DNA of 64,000 nucleotides from Brachycybe producta. Lineage: Eukaryota > Arthropoda > Diplopoda > Playtdesmida > Andrognathidae. Positions within the stretch are counted from its first letter, which is position 1. Each line of letters starts with the position of its first letter. Below the pieces are notes generated by a model. It had not been told where the DNA came from and did no database searches. It saw only the letters and a program-made list of their open reading frames with translations. A program made the position numbers and the translations under genes. The stretch spans positions 4,166,457-4,230,456 of the forward strand of contig JAUPFP010000008.1 of the NCBI GenBank assembly GCA_036925085.1. Direction: 5' to 3'. Of the stretch, positions 25,301 through 36,200 are shown piece after piece.

Positions 25301-28300
25301 GCTCTCAAGCCATACTTTTGAGAATCCCATTTATATAGCCATGTGTAGGCTCACTCATCTCTCCCCTTTTGTTCAGATTGTGGAAGATTTATTATTGTTA
25401 ACTGTATCCACATGCGTCAAATCAATTTCTCTCTCGGAGATAAAAACATTTCCCATCAAAAGTAATGTAAACCCCCCCCCCCCCTCCCACCTCCATCCCA
25501 TTGATGCTTTGAAGCGAACACTCGGATGCAATTTTTGAATGGATATTATTGACAGAAAGTCAATATTTTATTGTATACTAGACTACCCCCTCCCCTCCCA
25601 TAATGGCATATAGCTATATAACAACATAAAGCCTCTTTTTATATATGTAATAATCTCTACTAGGCTATCACGTAAGCAGACGACGCCATGTTACCATGAC
25701 AACGGCATGATTGTGACGTTAGAAATACGTTTTTTTAATTTTGTTACAGTCAAAGTGAAAAATTAGTTATTTTTTAGATTAATTAAGACAATTTGTAGAG
25801 CAACAAATATAAGGAGAGATTGAAAGTGTGTTAGAATCTAGATTGGTAGCTCTGAAAATAACAATTAAGTGATTGAGCTACCCTTCTAGTTTCTAAAACA
25901 CTTTCTAGTTTCTTTTTATGTAGATGATTTTCGAACTTTTGATAACCCTTAGTCTTTCAGGAGGAAAATTAATAGAAACTAAAAAGCGTTTTAGAAACTA
26001 AAAGAGTAGCTTAACGACTTAAGGGTATTTTCATGTCGATATCTTTCAAAATAAACTTTTTATGAACAAATAGTAAAAAAAAAATATTGTCGTCTGCTTA
26101 AAGTTGGGACATTTTCAAATTCACATAAAAAGCTTATTTTGAAAGATATCAACATAAAAATACTCTTAAATGATTGAGCGATCCTTCTAGTTTCTAAAAC
26201 ACTCAATTATCTCTTAATTTTGCTTGTAAAATTGTTCTATTGTTTTAAGACATTTTTGTACATTTCATAAAATTGTAGTAATTTTGCATAGTTACTACCA
26301 AAAAAAAAGGTGTTGTAAATTGACTTAGTTGAATGTTTACAATGTTGAAATGCTATATAAAATATTAAAATATAAGACATTAAAAATGTCAATCTACTTG
26401 TCAAATCCCCAGACCATTCTGAAACTGACGACAACAATTATTATTTGGGTCATATTTGTTGGGCCCTTTTTTGGAGGCTCCTAAATATAAAACCCATGCA
26501 CAATTTATAGCATTATCCCCATTGTGATGTCATTAGCCACACTAATGGACTTATGTGACGTCATTCAACCCTCCTAACATTTATTGCTTAGAAATCAGTT
26601 CACATCCGTTAAGATATGGGTTATAATTCTTTTGAGCAAGTCATGCAGTACAGTATGTAGGAGACGACTTTCTAGTGGACATTGCCTCAAAAGGGTGGAA
26701 GTGGGATGTGAATGGATGAAGAAAGACTGAATGAAAGAAGATCAGAGAAAAATCATCATTTTATGTCTTGAAAACCATAATATATATATATATAATATAA
26801 AAATCTTCATTTGCACATTATGAATCTATGGGGGGGGGGGTATATACATGTCCACTAGAGAAGAAAAAAAGGCCAGTTATTATATAAAGAGTTCCCCTAA
26901 AGTGCCAATTAAAAAGGAATGTGACACCAAAAGTGGTGATTTACTCAGTCTGGGTCAAAGGAAACTATTAATATGAAAGTCCACTTAGGTCCAGTAACTG
27001 TATACATGGTAGTGGTCAGTACAGAGTTTACGTAAACTACTACATTGTAAACATACTGTATATATTGATGATGACAGTTAAATGGCTTTAGATGTTTATG
27101 AAATTTTATTTGATTAACTTATTTGGAGGCGACTGAATAAACGCCTAACTGAAAAAACAACAACTGAATAATAATTATTAAATTTTTGGCTTTATTCAAT
27201 TTTTTTTACAGTTTAGCGTTTGTTCAATTTGGCGCTTATTCATCACCACATTTAATTGGGTCCAGGTTCGATTTATTTTTATTAATTTGAAATATTATAT
27301 TTATGATAGTTTTATGTCAAACTTACTTAAGTTACTTAACCCTTTTACTGCAGACCTCTTGCCCTAGAGACTAGATGGACTGTGTATTTGTTGCTAATAA
27401 ATTTTCTGATAATTGCTGTTAATTTTCACTAAACTGTTACCACAATTTAGAAGAAGAAAAAAAATATGATAGCCTTGATACGAATATATATAAAAAATAT
27501 TGAGTTTTAATTGATTAAAGTTGATAAATTTTTATTGGTGCAAAATTGAATTATAATTAATTATCTAGAGATAACATTTTTTTATTATTGAGATTGAGAC
27601 TCCAGACTTGAGTTGGACAACAACAGTAAAATCAAAAATAGCATCCGTTGGCAATTTTAATAAAAGCAACAGTCCCTTTATTAAAAAAATAATTTAAAAT
27701 AATCGCTTAAAAATTATTAAAATTCAAGTGTGTGTGTGAGTCTAAGCCCAAATTACATTAGAAAAAATATTAGATTTATTGCGAAAAAAAAAACAATAAA
27801 AGGAACACAATAATAACATTTGAAAGTATTTTTATGTCGGATATCATTTTTTTTTTTTCATTCTATTTCTCTCTCTCTCTCTCTCTCTCTCTTTCGATTT
27901 TTCTTTCTTATTTCATTCATCCTTTTTTTTTTAAAAAAAATGTGTCTATTTATGAAATAGAAAGATGTATTCTAGTTTTTTGTTGTTGCCAACATCATTT
28001 CAAAGATTTATACAGACTACCTCAAAATAAACAATAGCTCAGTTTTTTTGTTTTGGCTCAAAAGATCAAGAAATAATCTATAGAACCACAACTTGAACCA
28101 CCTTGATAATTTTAATAATTTTAATTTCAAATTGTTATAAAATGTTTAAATTTTTTGAAATATTTTCATGAAAAAAAAAACATTTTAACAAAACTTTCTA
28201 ACATTCTAGTTTTAAAAACAATTTGATTTTTTTTTTTTGCATAAAGTTTTTTTCTAAAACAAAAAGTTCGTTTGACAGGACAGACTTAATCGTAGGTCTC

Positions 28301-31300
28301 TCTAGGTGACCTACACTTTCAGATAGCTATTTGGAGAAGAACTGTGGGTCACTCAGTGACCTACACTTTTTTACATTCTGAAGGGCTGCACCCTCAAACC
28401 TCCTGCAACAACCTTCATTTAATGTGTAACCTCACCTAATCACCGATATAAAAAGTTTAAAGTGTAGGTTACTGAGTGACCTACAGGTCTAAAGTGTAGG
28501 TTACTGAGTGACCTACAGGTCTAAAGTGTAGGTTACTGAGTGACCTACAGGTCTAAAGTGTAGGTTACTGAGTGACCTACAGGTCTAAAGTGTAGGTTAC
28601 TGAGTGACCTACAGGTCTAAAGTGTAGGTTACTGAGTGACCTACAGGTCTAAAGTGTAGGTTACTGAGTGACCTACAGGTCTAAAGTGTAGGTTACTGAG
28701 TGACCTACAGGTCTGAAGTGTAGGTCACTTAGTGACCTACAATTAGTCTGTTTCTCGCTTGACCTTTTATGCAACCAAATGTTCCAACAAAAAAAAAACA
28801 CGTCTATGGAGTTGAGGCTGTTGAGCATTAGCCACTGCCATCCGGATAGTAGCCTCTGACAATCCGGAAAGACAAAGACAAAAACAAAATAAATACCTAT
28901 TCTCAGCCACCTTAAGTTTAATTCACTTTTGTGTATTTTCTGTTATAAATTTTATTTGAGATCATCCTGTAGATATTTTACAGTGTTATAAATGTGTATA
29001 AAAGTAGCTTAGTTTAGCCCTTTGGCAACTTTCTTTCTCTTTAGAAATGTCTTCCGTTTTTTTTTTTTATTTTTTGAATTTTCACGCTCAGTCTGACAAC
29101 ACTGTATGTGTGGCATTCAAATAGAGAGTGAAGCTGATGATTTTGCTCTTAATGATGAGGGGAAAAGGGAGATAATATGAATGAAGGTGGAGAAGAAATA
29201 GGGGATAAAGGGGTTGAGTGCACTATTGTGTCATATGTACACATATGTATCCATCTTTTTTCCTCGCTTTTTGCTATAATGATTCAATAATCCCTTCTCT
29301 TAAAGAACTTTTCTAGCCTTTTTCTCTCTTACTCCAACTGTATGTATGTATGTATGTATATACATGTACATAGCCCCTATGTACTGTACATGTATGTATG
29401 TTTTTGTATATAAGTCTATGTGCAGCAGCAATATGTGTGTCTTAAACACTTGAGTGCATCTTTCACGTTGGCCTATACATGTATATATATATAAAGAATA
29501 ATGATGCACTGTGAACCTGACCCATGCAAAATATTAATAAATAGATAGCTGCTAAAATGTCACTTTAAACTTTAAAGCATCCAAGAATAATCCCATATAT
29601 ATTACATAATTAGATACAATATACATAGCCATGCATATTATAAGCGCAACATTGACAAGTTAGCCTACTTATTATTATTGTTAGTATTATTAATAATATA
29701 TAGGCCAACTATTGGCGTATTTACGTTTGTAATGTTTTCTGAACAGCTGATTTTTTTTATCTCTGGTTATTCTATGTTTCAGGAGCAAAACTAAAGCTGC
29801 GAGCACATTTGCAAAATATTTCGAGCAAGATTTACTGCATTGTGTCCTTTAGAAAACAGCAATTACCAATGTGATAATAATCTTGAAAGATGTGAATTTG
29901 AAAAATTATTCTGCAAGCAACCGATAAGGCCTAAGGCAGAGGTACAAAAGTTCAGTTGTAGCATACGAAATGCAGTGTCAAAAATCAAAGATATAATAAA
30001 TCCAATAATAATTGCAAAGTGTTCTTGGTGCATTTCAAATAATGTATTGTCAGAAATGACAGACAATTAATAGCGACCATAATAAAGTTTATTTTCTTGC
30101 ATAAAATTATCTGCAAAAGAGAGAGAGAGTTCCATTGTTCCAACACATCCACACTAAAAAATGTTGCGCAACATTGTATCATGTTTTCCATTTCGGTTGG
30201 GATACAAAAGCCACAAGAAATTTGTTCTCGGAATAGTTCCGAGACTTTGGAACATTGCCTCTAGACAGTTTAGCGACGATCTCGACAGTCGCTATAGACA
30301 AGGCCAAGTACTTGAGTCTCGCAACTTCGTATCCAAGTGTCTACTACGGATTTTCGACTTTAATCAATGGGTGTGGCACGTTAGCCGAATTCTGAATACC
30401 AATCGATCTTTTAAATAATATTTTTCTTAATTTGGCATTTAATTAATTTTAAAACATAAACGCCTTTCAAACTTTAGTTATTCTGCTTTTCAGAAGCAAC
30501 ATTAAAATAAAACTTGAAAGTGTTTTAGAAACTAGAATTGGTAACTGGATTATTTATAATAAACTATTTTCATGATGATATTTTTTTTAAAATACGCTTT
30601 TTTTAAAGGCAGTTTGTAAAATGAATCAATTTTACCCATACGATTCTTAGCAGACAATTTTTTTTTTAAATTTTTGTCCATAAAAAGTTTATTTTAAAAT
30701 ATAAATGGGAAACCGTTTAACACGAAATGGAAAGAAGGCAACAAGAACATATTTCTAATTTTTTTTATGTTATCCGTTTTCGTGTTAAACGTGTTTCACT
30801 ATAGCTATATCAACATAAAATACCAATAATTCTATTTTTTAAAACACTTTTAATTTTTCTCCTTAGCTTTCCTCTTGAAACACAGAATTAATATAGTCCA
30901 AGTTTTATTAGAAGTTAATTTATATATAAAAAAATAGGTATAAAAACCAATCAACTTAATTTGCTGGGTCAATCTTAAGTTTAAGTAAAGGTCAATCAAC
31001 GTTTGCTTTGCTATTTTAGCTATAGGGCGCATAATTTTTATACAAGTTCTTCAAATTAACCAGAAGCATATAGAATAACAACAAGTATTTCATTTGACTT
31101 TTTTTTTTGTTATCAAATTTCAAAATTGGTCAATAAGTTAACACAATCGAATCTAAATTGATATTTTTGACAGATGACCAGATAGATTGAAAAACCAACT
31201 ACAACTTGCATGAGGCAATGTACATTAGAATACATTGCATCATCTTTTTTTTTATTTTGTTCAATTTATCAATAAGTAAATCAGGACATTGAGTTACAAA

Positions 31301-31871
31301 TTGAGAGGGAAAAAAAAGATTGCGGAAAAGACTAATTATAGGCCCAACTGTCTAGGCCTATATATTATTATATTTATAATAAGGTGAAAAAAGAATTGTA
31401 CTTTTTTTGCTTCCACAAAATCCACAAAGAGACTGGTTAGATAATACAATTCTAGTTTAGCTGTAATTGCTAATTCTAAAAAAAAACCTGTAGCCTCTAA
31501 CCAGTCACTTAGATTTAAAAATTATATATATTTTTGGTGTTTTTTTTTATAAATGAACATTTTGCCGCTTTTATAATATTATATAAAATAAAAAATAGAT
31601 TATTTGGTTATTAATTTGTTAATACTATACCTTGAACGTCCTGTTCATAACCCTTTGTGAAAAATAACATTGCTTTCGATGCCCTTTCTGGTGTCTTCAA
31701 TAGACCTTCTCTTGATGGATCTTCTCCTAGACTTGTTAATAATAATTTGTATGCAGTGGTCATTTCAGGAAGAAATCTTTCTCGATGTTCAATTCTTTCA
31801 TTTTCTTCAATTTCTTTACTTATACCATTCGCGTGAATTAATTGACCATTCATTTCAGAATGTTTCAGCAT
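22316..31871 (-). CDS. GCH1: GTP cyclohydrolase I (five coding exons)
   Basis: Converts GTP to 7,8-dihydroneopterin triphosphate, the first committed step of tetrahydrobiopterin synthesis; it acts in the cytosol as a homodecamer. Exons on the minus strand: 31871-31631, 24100-23935, 23288-23257 (32 nt), 23027-22943, 22439-22316. All junctions are GT-AG and the phases close to 215 codons plus TAA. In-frame TAA lies just upstream of the start ATG. The zinc ligands Cys107, His110 (in MCEHH) and Cys178 (in THMCMV) are present, matching human Cys141/His144/Cys212. The body contains [20 protein letters not shown] and [20 protein letters not shown]. The N-terminal arm is shorter than in human (250 aa) and shows no homology, as is usual. 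Intron 1 is about 7.5 kb and full of MITEs; intron 4 contains family B copy 3. Divergent neighbour: FANCL. Identification is secure; exon 1 is supported by [20 protein letters not shown]. Confidence 0.96.
22485..22772. mobile_element. Palindromic MITE family B, copy 3, in GCH1 intron 4
   Basis: AGGGCTCGGATTTTTATGCA at the left and GCATAGAAATCCAAGCCCT at the right. 'ggctaggtgtctggttta' is paired with 'tagcctctaactagtg'. It fills most of the 503-base intron between coding exons 4 and 5. Shorter hairpins with the same 'tagcctc/gaggct' pairing lie at about 22800-22910 and 23085-23230, probably degenerate relatives. Confidence 0.75.
24571..25286. mobile_element. Tc1/mariner-like non-autonomous element in GCH1 intron 1
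   Basis: The left end TATAGAAAAATAAATAGCAA CC is mirrored by the right end GGTTGCTATTTATTG...GTTTTCTATA. Allowing for a gap, the last ~33 bases are inverse copies. TA dinucleotides lie at both borders, as expected for a TA target duplication. The interior has repeated 'gatattctaaaat'/'tttcaataaagat' blocks and no transposase frame. Confidence 0.5.
25790..26230. mobile_element. Two adjacent MITE family A copies in GCH1 intron 1
   Basis: The first (about 25790-25920) is internally deleted: 'gagagattgaaagtgtgtta' is followed within 60 bases by 'gattgagctacccttctag'. The second (about 25925-26230) is nearly complete: 'gataacccttagtctttcag', 'aactaaaagagtagcttaac', 'tttcaaaataaactttttat' and the reverse arm 'ttattttgaaagatatcaac'. 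Confidence 0.7.
27120..27245. mobile_element. Short copy of the GCGCCAAA foldback element
   Basis: GGAGGCGACTGAATAAACGC on the left and TTTGGCGCTTATTCATCACC on the right, with 'aaatttttggctttattcaa' between. Same termini and loop as 19.5-20.2 kb but without the minisatellite expansion. It lies in GCH1 intron 1. Confidence 0.6.
28100..28925. repeat. Dispersed repeat split by a foldback insertion
   Basis: 28100-28270 and 28765-28925 together reproduce 14160-14400: 'aacattctagttttaaa', 'acaaaaagttcg', then 'acgtctatggagtt', 'gagcattagccactgcc', 'acaaaataaatacctat' and 'cagccacctt'. Everything between is extra relative to the 14-kb copy, so it is an insertion. Confidence 0.6.
28274..28751. mobile_element. 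Foldback element carrying a satellite of 32-bp palindromes
   Basis: Termini ACAGACTTAATCGTAGGTC and GACCTACAATTAGTCTGT form an inverted repeat of 18-19 bases. From 28459 the sequence AAAGTGTAGGTTACTGAGTG ACCTACAGGTCT is repeated with a 32-bp period. Eight units (starting 28459, 28491, 28523, 28555, 28587, 28619, 28651, 28683) are identical, and a ninth diverged unit (28715) leads into the right terminus. Each unit holds the palindrome TGTAGGTTACTGAGTGACCTACA in pieces (GTAGGT...ACCTAC). It lies inside GCH1 intron 1. No coding. Confidence 0.8.
29300..29510. other. Low-complexity TGTATG/TATATA sequence
   Basis: Runs of TATG and TGTA at 29340-29410, with a short palindrome 'acatgtacatag...ctatgtactgtacatgt'. 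It lies in GCH1 intron 1. The 69-codon minus-strand frame over it is not called. Confidence 0.5.
29840..30418 (+). other. Unrecognised coding-like segment in GCH1 intron 1
   Basis: Two open frames lie close together. 29840-30070 has 76 codons with no ATG at its start and is Cys-rich ([14 protein letters not shown]). 30161-30418 has 85 codons from an ATG and contains [21 protein letters not shown]. The second is noticeably less AT-rich than its surroundings and has ordinary codon content. It begins near a family A terminus at about 29745. I do not recognise either product. It could be a decayed transposon ORF, an inserted gene fragment or chance. Confidence 0.25.
30450..30900. mobile_element. 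MITE family A copy with a nested small palindrome
   Basis: Left arm 'tcaaactttagttattctgc', 'aaacttgaaagtgttttaga' and 'aactagaattggtaactgg'; the right arm resumes as 'ctatatcaacataaaatacc'. At about 30706-30806 the palindrome GTTTAACACGAAA...TTTCGTGTTAAAC interrupts the right arm between 'ttattttaaaatata' and 'ctatatcaac', so it is a later insertion. Confidence 0.65.
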
Positions 31872-32742
31872 TATTTCTTAAATTTTTTTTGATGTTCTTA
31901 TTGTTGCTACTAAAATATATATTTATATATTTTTTTAAAAAAAAATTCCAATTAAAAGAAATTCAAAATGAATAAAAAATAAGCCTATTTTCTATTAATA
32001 GCAGACGACTTTTTGTGTCTCTCTTGCGTGCAACTGGTTGCAGTGCTTTTTTTAAAATACTTTTCTTTAGTCGCCTGTTGCGCCTTTTTTTTCTCTCTTC
32101 CTTTTTTTTTCCTAAGCTGCTTTTTATCTCTTTTGCGATGATGAAATAATAAAAAGCATACACGTGATGTGTGACGTCAAGACGATTCGAACCAATCACG
32201 TGAAAACAAATGAATTTCTGCTTCTGTCTATTGCGCGCGCGCGTGTGTCTGTGAGCGGAGTGATGAAAAATGAAAAATATAACTAGCTTGTTTTTATAAG
32301 TATAATTTATATTTGAAAAAGTAATTTGATCAAATAATAAAATATAAAATAGTTATTGACTGAATATATTTGACTAACAAGGTCGGTAATTTAATTTTCT
32401 TTTTATCTTAATTAGTATGTAATTTTTTTCTTAAATGATATTTATTATGAAGGTTTTATTTTTTTTAATTTATTAGTGTTATTATAAAGTTGTATAAATA
32501 GTTAAGTTATATAACTTGATTTTATCCATTCCTCCGCTTCCTCTTTGATCCATAGTCATTTTTCTCTTTTGCCATCTTGTTAAAATTATTAGCATTTTAA
32601 TTAATCAAATAGATTATATTTGAGTAATTAATTACACTGAGATTGGCTTCTGTTTAACATAATTAACCCGCCATTAACTTTTAGATTTTTTATATTTTTT
32701 TAAAATTTTGTCACAATAACAGTAACAATTATTAATATTATA

Positions 32743-32820
<78 letters not shown>

Positions 32821-32839
32821 TTATTATTATATTTATTAC

Positions 32840-32910
<71 letters not shown>

Positions 32911-33248
32911 TTATTATTATATTTATTACTATTATTATTATTATTATTATTACTATTAACATTGTTATTAAAATTATTATGTTATTACTAATATATTTGT
33001 TAAGTTAAATAGAATTAATGATAATGATTTAAAATGTAAGAATTTCTTTTAATATATTTAATTTATATTTTCATACAAAAATGTACACGTTTTAATTAAA
33101 ATCTACTAGGATTATTTGAAGTGTTTTATGTGTAATTTATGGCGCGCTTATAATAAGCCTGTGTTGTCAATTATAATAGGGATTTTGTATGCACTTTTAT
33201 TAGGGAAATTCTTGAGAATGAAATGAACAGCAATTGTGATAAAAAAAA
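31872..33248. promoter_or_regulatory. Shared upstream region of GCH1 (-) and FANCL (+)
   Basis: The two start codons are 1377 bases apart and diverge. Close to GCH1 lies GTGTGACGTCAAG (CRE-like half palindrome, about 32169), then 'accaatcacgtg' (inverted CCAAT-like plus CACGTG) near 32190 and the alternating purine-pyrimidine run GCGCGCGCGCGTGTG near 32235. A (ATT)n array occupies the centre. On the FANCL side are 'atggcgcgctta' near 33140 and an in-frame TAA just before the ATG. No clear TATA box for either gene. Start sites cannot be fixed from sequence. Confidence 0.45.
32741..32962. repeat. (ATT)n microsatellite with duplicated interruptions
   Basis: About 220 bases of ATT units. The same interruptions (ATTAGT, ATATTTATTATTATATTTATTACT) appear twice about 90 bases apart, so a segment of the array was duplicated as a block. 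It sits between GCH1 and FANCL. Confidence 0.9.
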
Positions 33249-36200
33249 ATGGCCGCCGCCTGTCAGTTACGATCAGTTTGTCCACTTTTGGTTCCTTTAG
33301 ATTCAAATGGTCAGCGATATGATGGTTTTATTGTCGTTTACGTAAGTTTGAAAATGTTTTTTTTTTTTAAATTATTGTGAGAAATTTAAAAGGGAAAAAT
33401 TGTTTTATTTACTTCTTGGTATTTTAACAAGTTCATGGTTATGGGAACAGTAGCGCCATCTAGTGAGCATATGATCAACTAAATGTTCAAACTACGCTTG
33501 AGCATGCTTACAGGGGCAGTTATATCATATTTTTGTTTCACATAATACTTCAATGCTGAACTTTATTTAAAATACTTTAAAAAGTATTTTAGAGACTAGA
33601 ATAGTAAAGTTAATATGTTAAAAATATTTTCTGACTTTTTACAAATAAACTTTTTATAGCAGTTATATTTTTTAAAAAAAAACTAATTGTTGTAACAGAT
33701 GATTTGTTTGAATTACTTTGAAACTTCTATGAAAAGTTGATTTTTAAAGATATTGTTCTGAAAATCGGTTCAGTATATTACTTTTATTATTCTAGTTTAT
33801 AACAATCTTTGAATTTTAAAGTTTCTTTTAAGAGCCTAGATCCACGTCCATCTTGTTGTTTTGAGCAGACGACGAGACAAATGAGTGCTCTTATATGGTG
33901 TTACTAAAACTGCAAGAAATCGCTTCACAATCGCTCAATTAAAATACAGTAAAGCGCAAAATGCAATAAAAAGTATTGTTCTTCACGTGCTCGATTTATA
34001 TAATTTTTGAAAAGGTCCTTCTATTTTTAAACAAGGTTCAAAGTCGTTCGTTTTTTTTAACCCCATGTTAAATCCCATTGGCCCCAAAACCGTCCCACAA
34101 ACATTTGAAAAACTCTCGTTAAAAACGATTCAGAACAATAACAAAATAATTAGCACATACATTCATGTATTGGCTTCACGATGTTTCCTTTTTATAAATT
34201 TTGAAAAGGTCCTTCTATTTTTTAATAACGTTTAAAATCGTACGTTTTTTAACTCCATGTTAAGTCCCATAGGACTAAAACACCGTCCAACAAAAGTTAA
34301 GAGAACTCTCATTAAAAATGATTTAGAGCGATCAGAAAAATTAGCACGTACTTACACGTGTGTATTGCCTTCAGGATTATTCCTTTTTCTAAATTTGAAA
34401 AGGGCTTTCTATTTTTAAATAACATTTAAAATCTTACGTTTTTTTAACTCCATGTTAAGTCCCATAGGAGCAAAAAAACCGTCTCACAAACATTTGAAGA
34501 ACTCCCATTAATAATGACTTAGAACAGTCACACAAAACTTAGCACGTGCATTAATCTATTGGCTTCACCATGTTTTCTTTGTATAAGATTAGCACGCGAA
34601 ATTATTTTTCTATTAATTATTATGTGACTTGAAACCGGGAGAAAAAACGTTAAAAAACCGTTTTTCAATCAACAACGATCGCAGCGCCTACATTCGGAGA
34701 AATTTTGAACTAAACGATGTATCTAGGCTCTTAAGAAAGTTTAAGTTGTTTTAACCTTGATTATCGAAAAGTATTTTTTAAAATATCTATTTATAGTTTA
34801 TTTTTTAAGATATCAGCATGAAAAGATACTACTCTTGTACCTTCTAGTTTCTATAGACACTTTCTAGTTTCTTTTAATTTTTTTTTTTTTGCATCTGAAG
34901 TAGAGAGAGAGAATAAGAAGTGTTCGAGAGGCGTTTATACTTTAAAACCACCTTAAACGAAATTTAATTATTAGCATTTAAAATTATAAAACCAATTTAA
35001 TAAAAAAAATACAAATCATGAAACAGTTTTAATGATATTTTACTAATTGCTTTTTATTTTTTTTTACAGGGAAATGACTACAGACTGAGGATAACAGTGC
35101 CACCTGACGGACAATTATCAAAAACTTGTTTGGAGGGTGATTTGAAATTGAAAGATATCCTTTCAGAAGTACATGATGTTGTACAAAAGGTAGATTTATT
35201 ACAAAGTTTCAGAATGTTTATTTATATATTTACTTATTATAAAATCTGATTTGAATTTTAGGAAATTTGTTGTTCAATTTGAACTTTTTTTAAAAAGTGA
35301 AAATAACTAGAACAGCTGTTTATTTTGTATTTCAGGAAGAGCATTAAGAAAAATGTGTAAAGAGTATTAGAAACTAGAAAGAATATTTTCATATTGATAT
35401 ATTCTAAAAAAAATAAGCTTTTTATGGTAGTTTTCAAATGTTGATCTGTAAAATTTCATTTTGTAAGATATAGAACTCTAAAATAATACAAAATATTCTC
35501 AAGTAATGCATTTACTCTTCTAGTATTTTAAAGATTTTCGAATTTTTGCTTCTGAAACGCAGAATAAACAACAGAGTTCATTTGTAAATCATCTTTATTA
35601 TTATTTTTTTTTTTCGTTAGAGATTGGGTGAAAGCTCAAATTTGGCGGATTTTTTAGTTGAACTTCAAGCTATTCTAGTGAGATGTCTATTTATTTATAT
35701 TATGATTATGTTGTGATGCTTTTATAATTGTTAATTAAGTATATTTTAATAAAACACATTAAAGGAGAATCATCTCAAGATGAAGAATTTGGTTAATTCG
35801 GCCTCTTCTTTGTCAAAACCACCCAAATATTATGCAATGCTCATTGAGGAATTGAATTCTATCGGTTGGAATAGGTAGATATTTAATTTTTATCATCGTA
35901 TTTTATCGTATTGGATTAATTTTTTTGATTTTGTTATAAATTTAAAGAATAGTTTTCGTCGATCCTTTGCTCAGTGAAATTCACGTTAAATTTATGGATC
36001 GAGGAAACAGGGAACACGTTTTAAAGTTGACATTTTCAAGTGAGGTATTACTATTATTATTGTTAAATGTATTTTTATACTAGTTAGGCATTTTTTCAGG
36101 GCATTTAAACACTTATTGAATTTGGTCATTTTTAAAAAAAATTAGCCAAAAAAAATTGCATGTTTTTTTTCTTCGAAATTTTAAAAAATTATAATTATTG

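Noticed and set aside
28459..28746. CRISPR-like array of regularly spaced repeats
   Set aside because: Units are contiguous and identical with no unique spacers, the repeat is a palindromic satellite in a transposon, and the DNA is animal.
32738..32962. Poly-isoleucine ORF
   Set aside because: Translation of the (ATT)n microsatellite.
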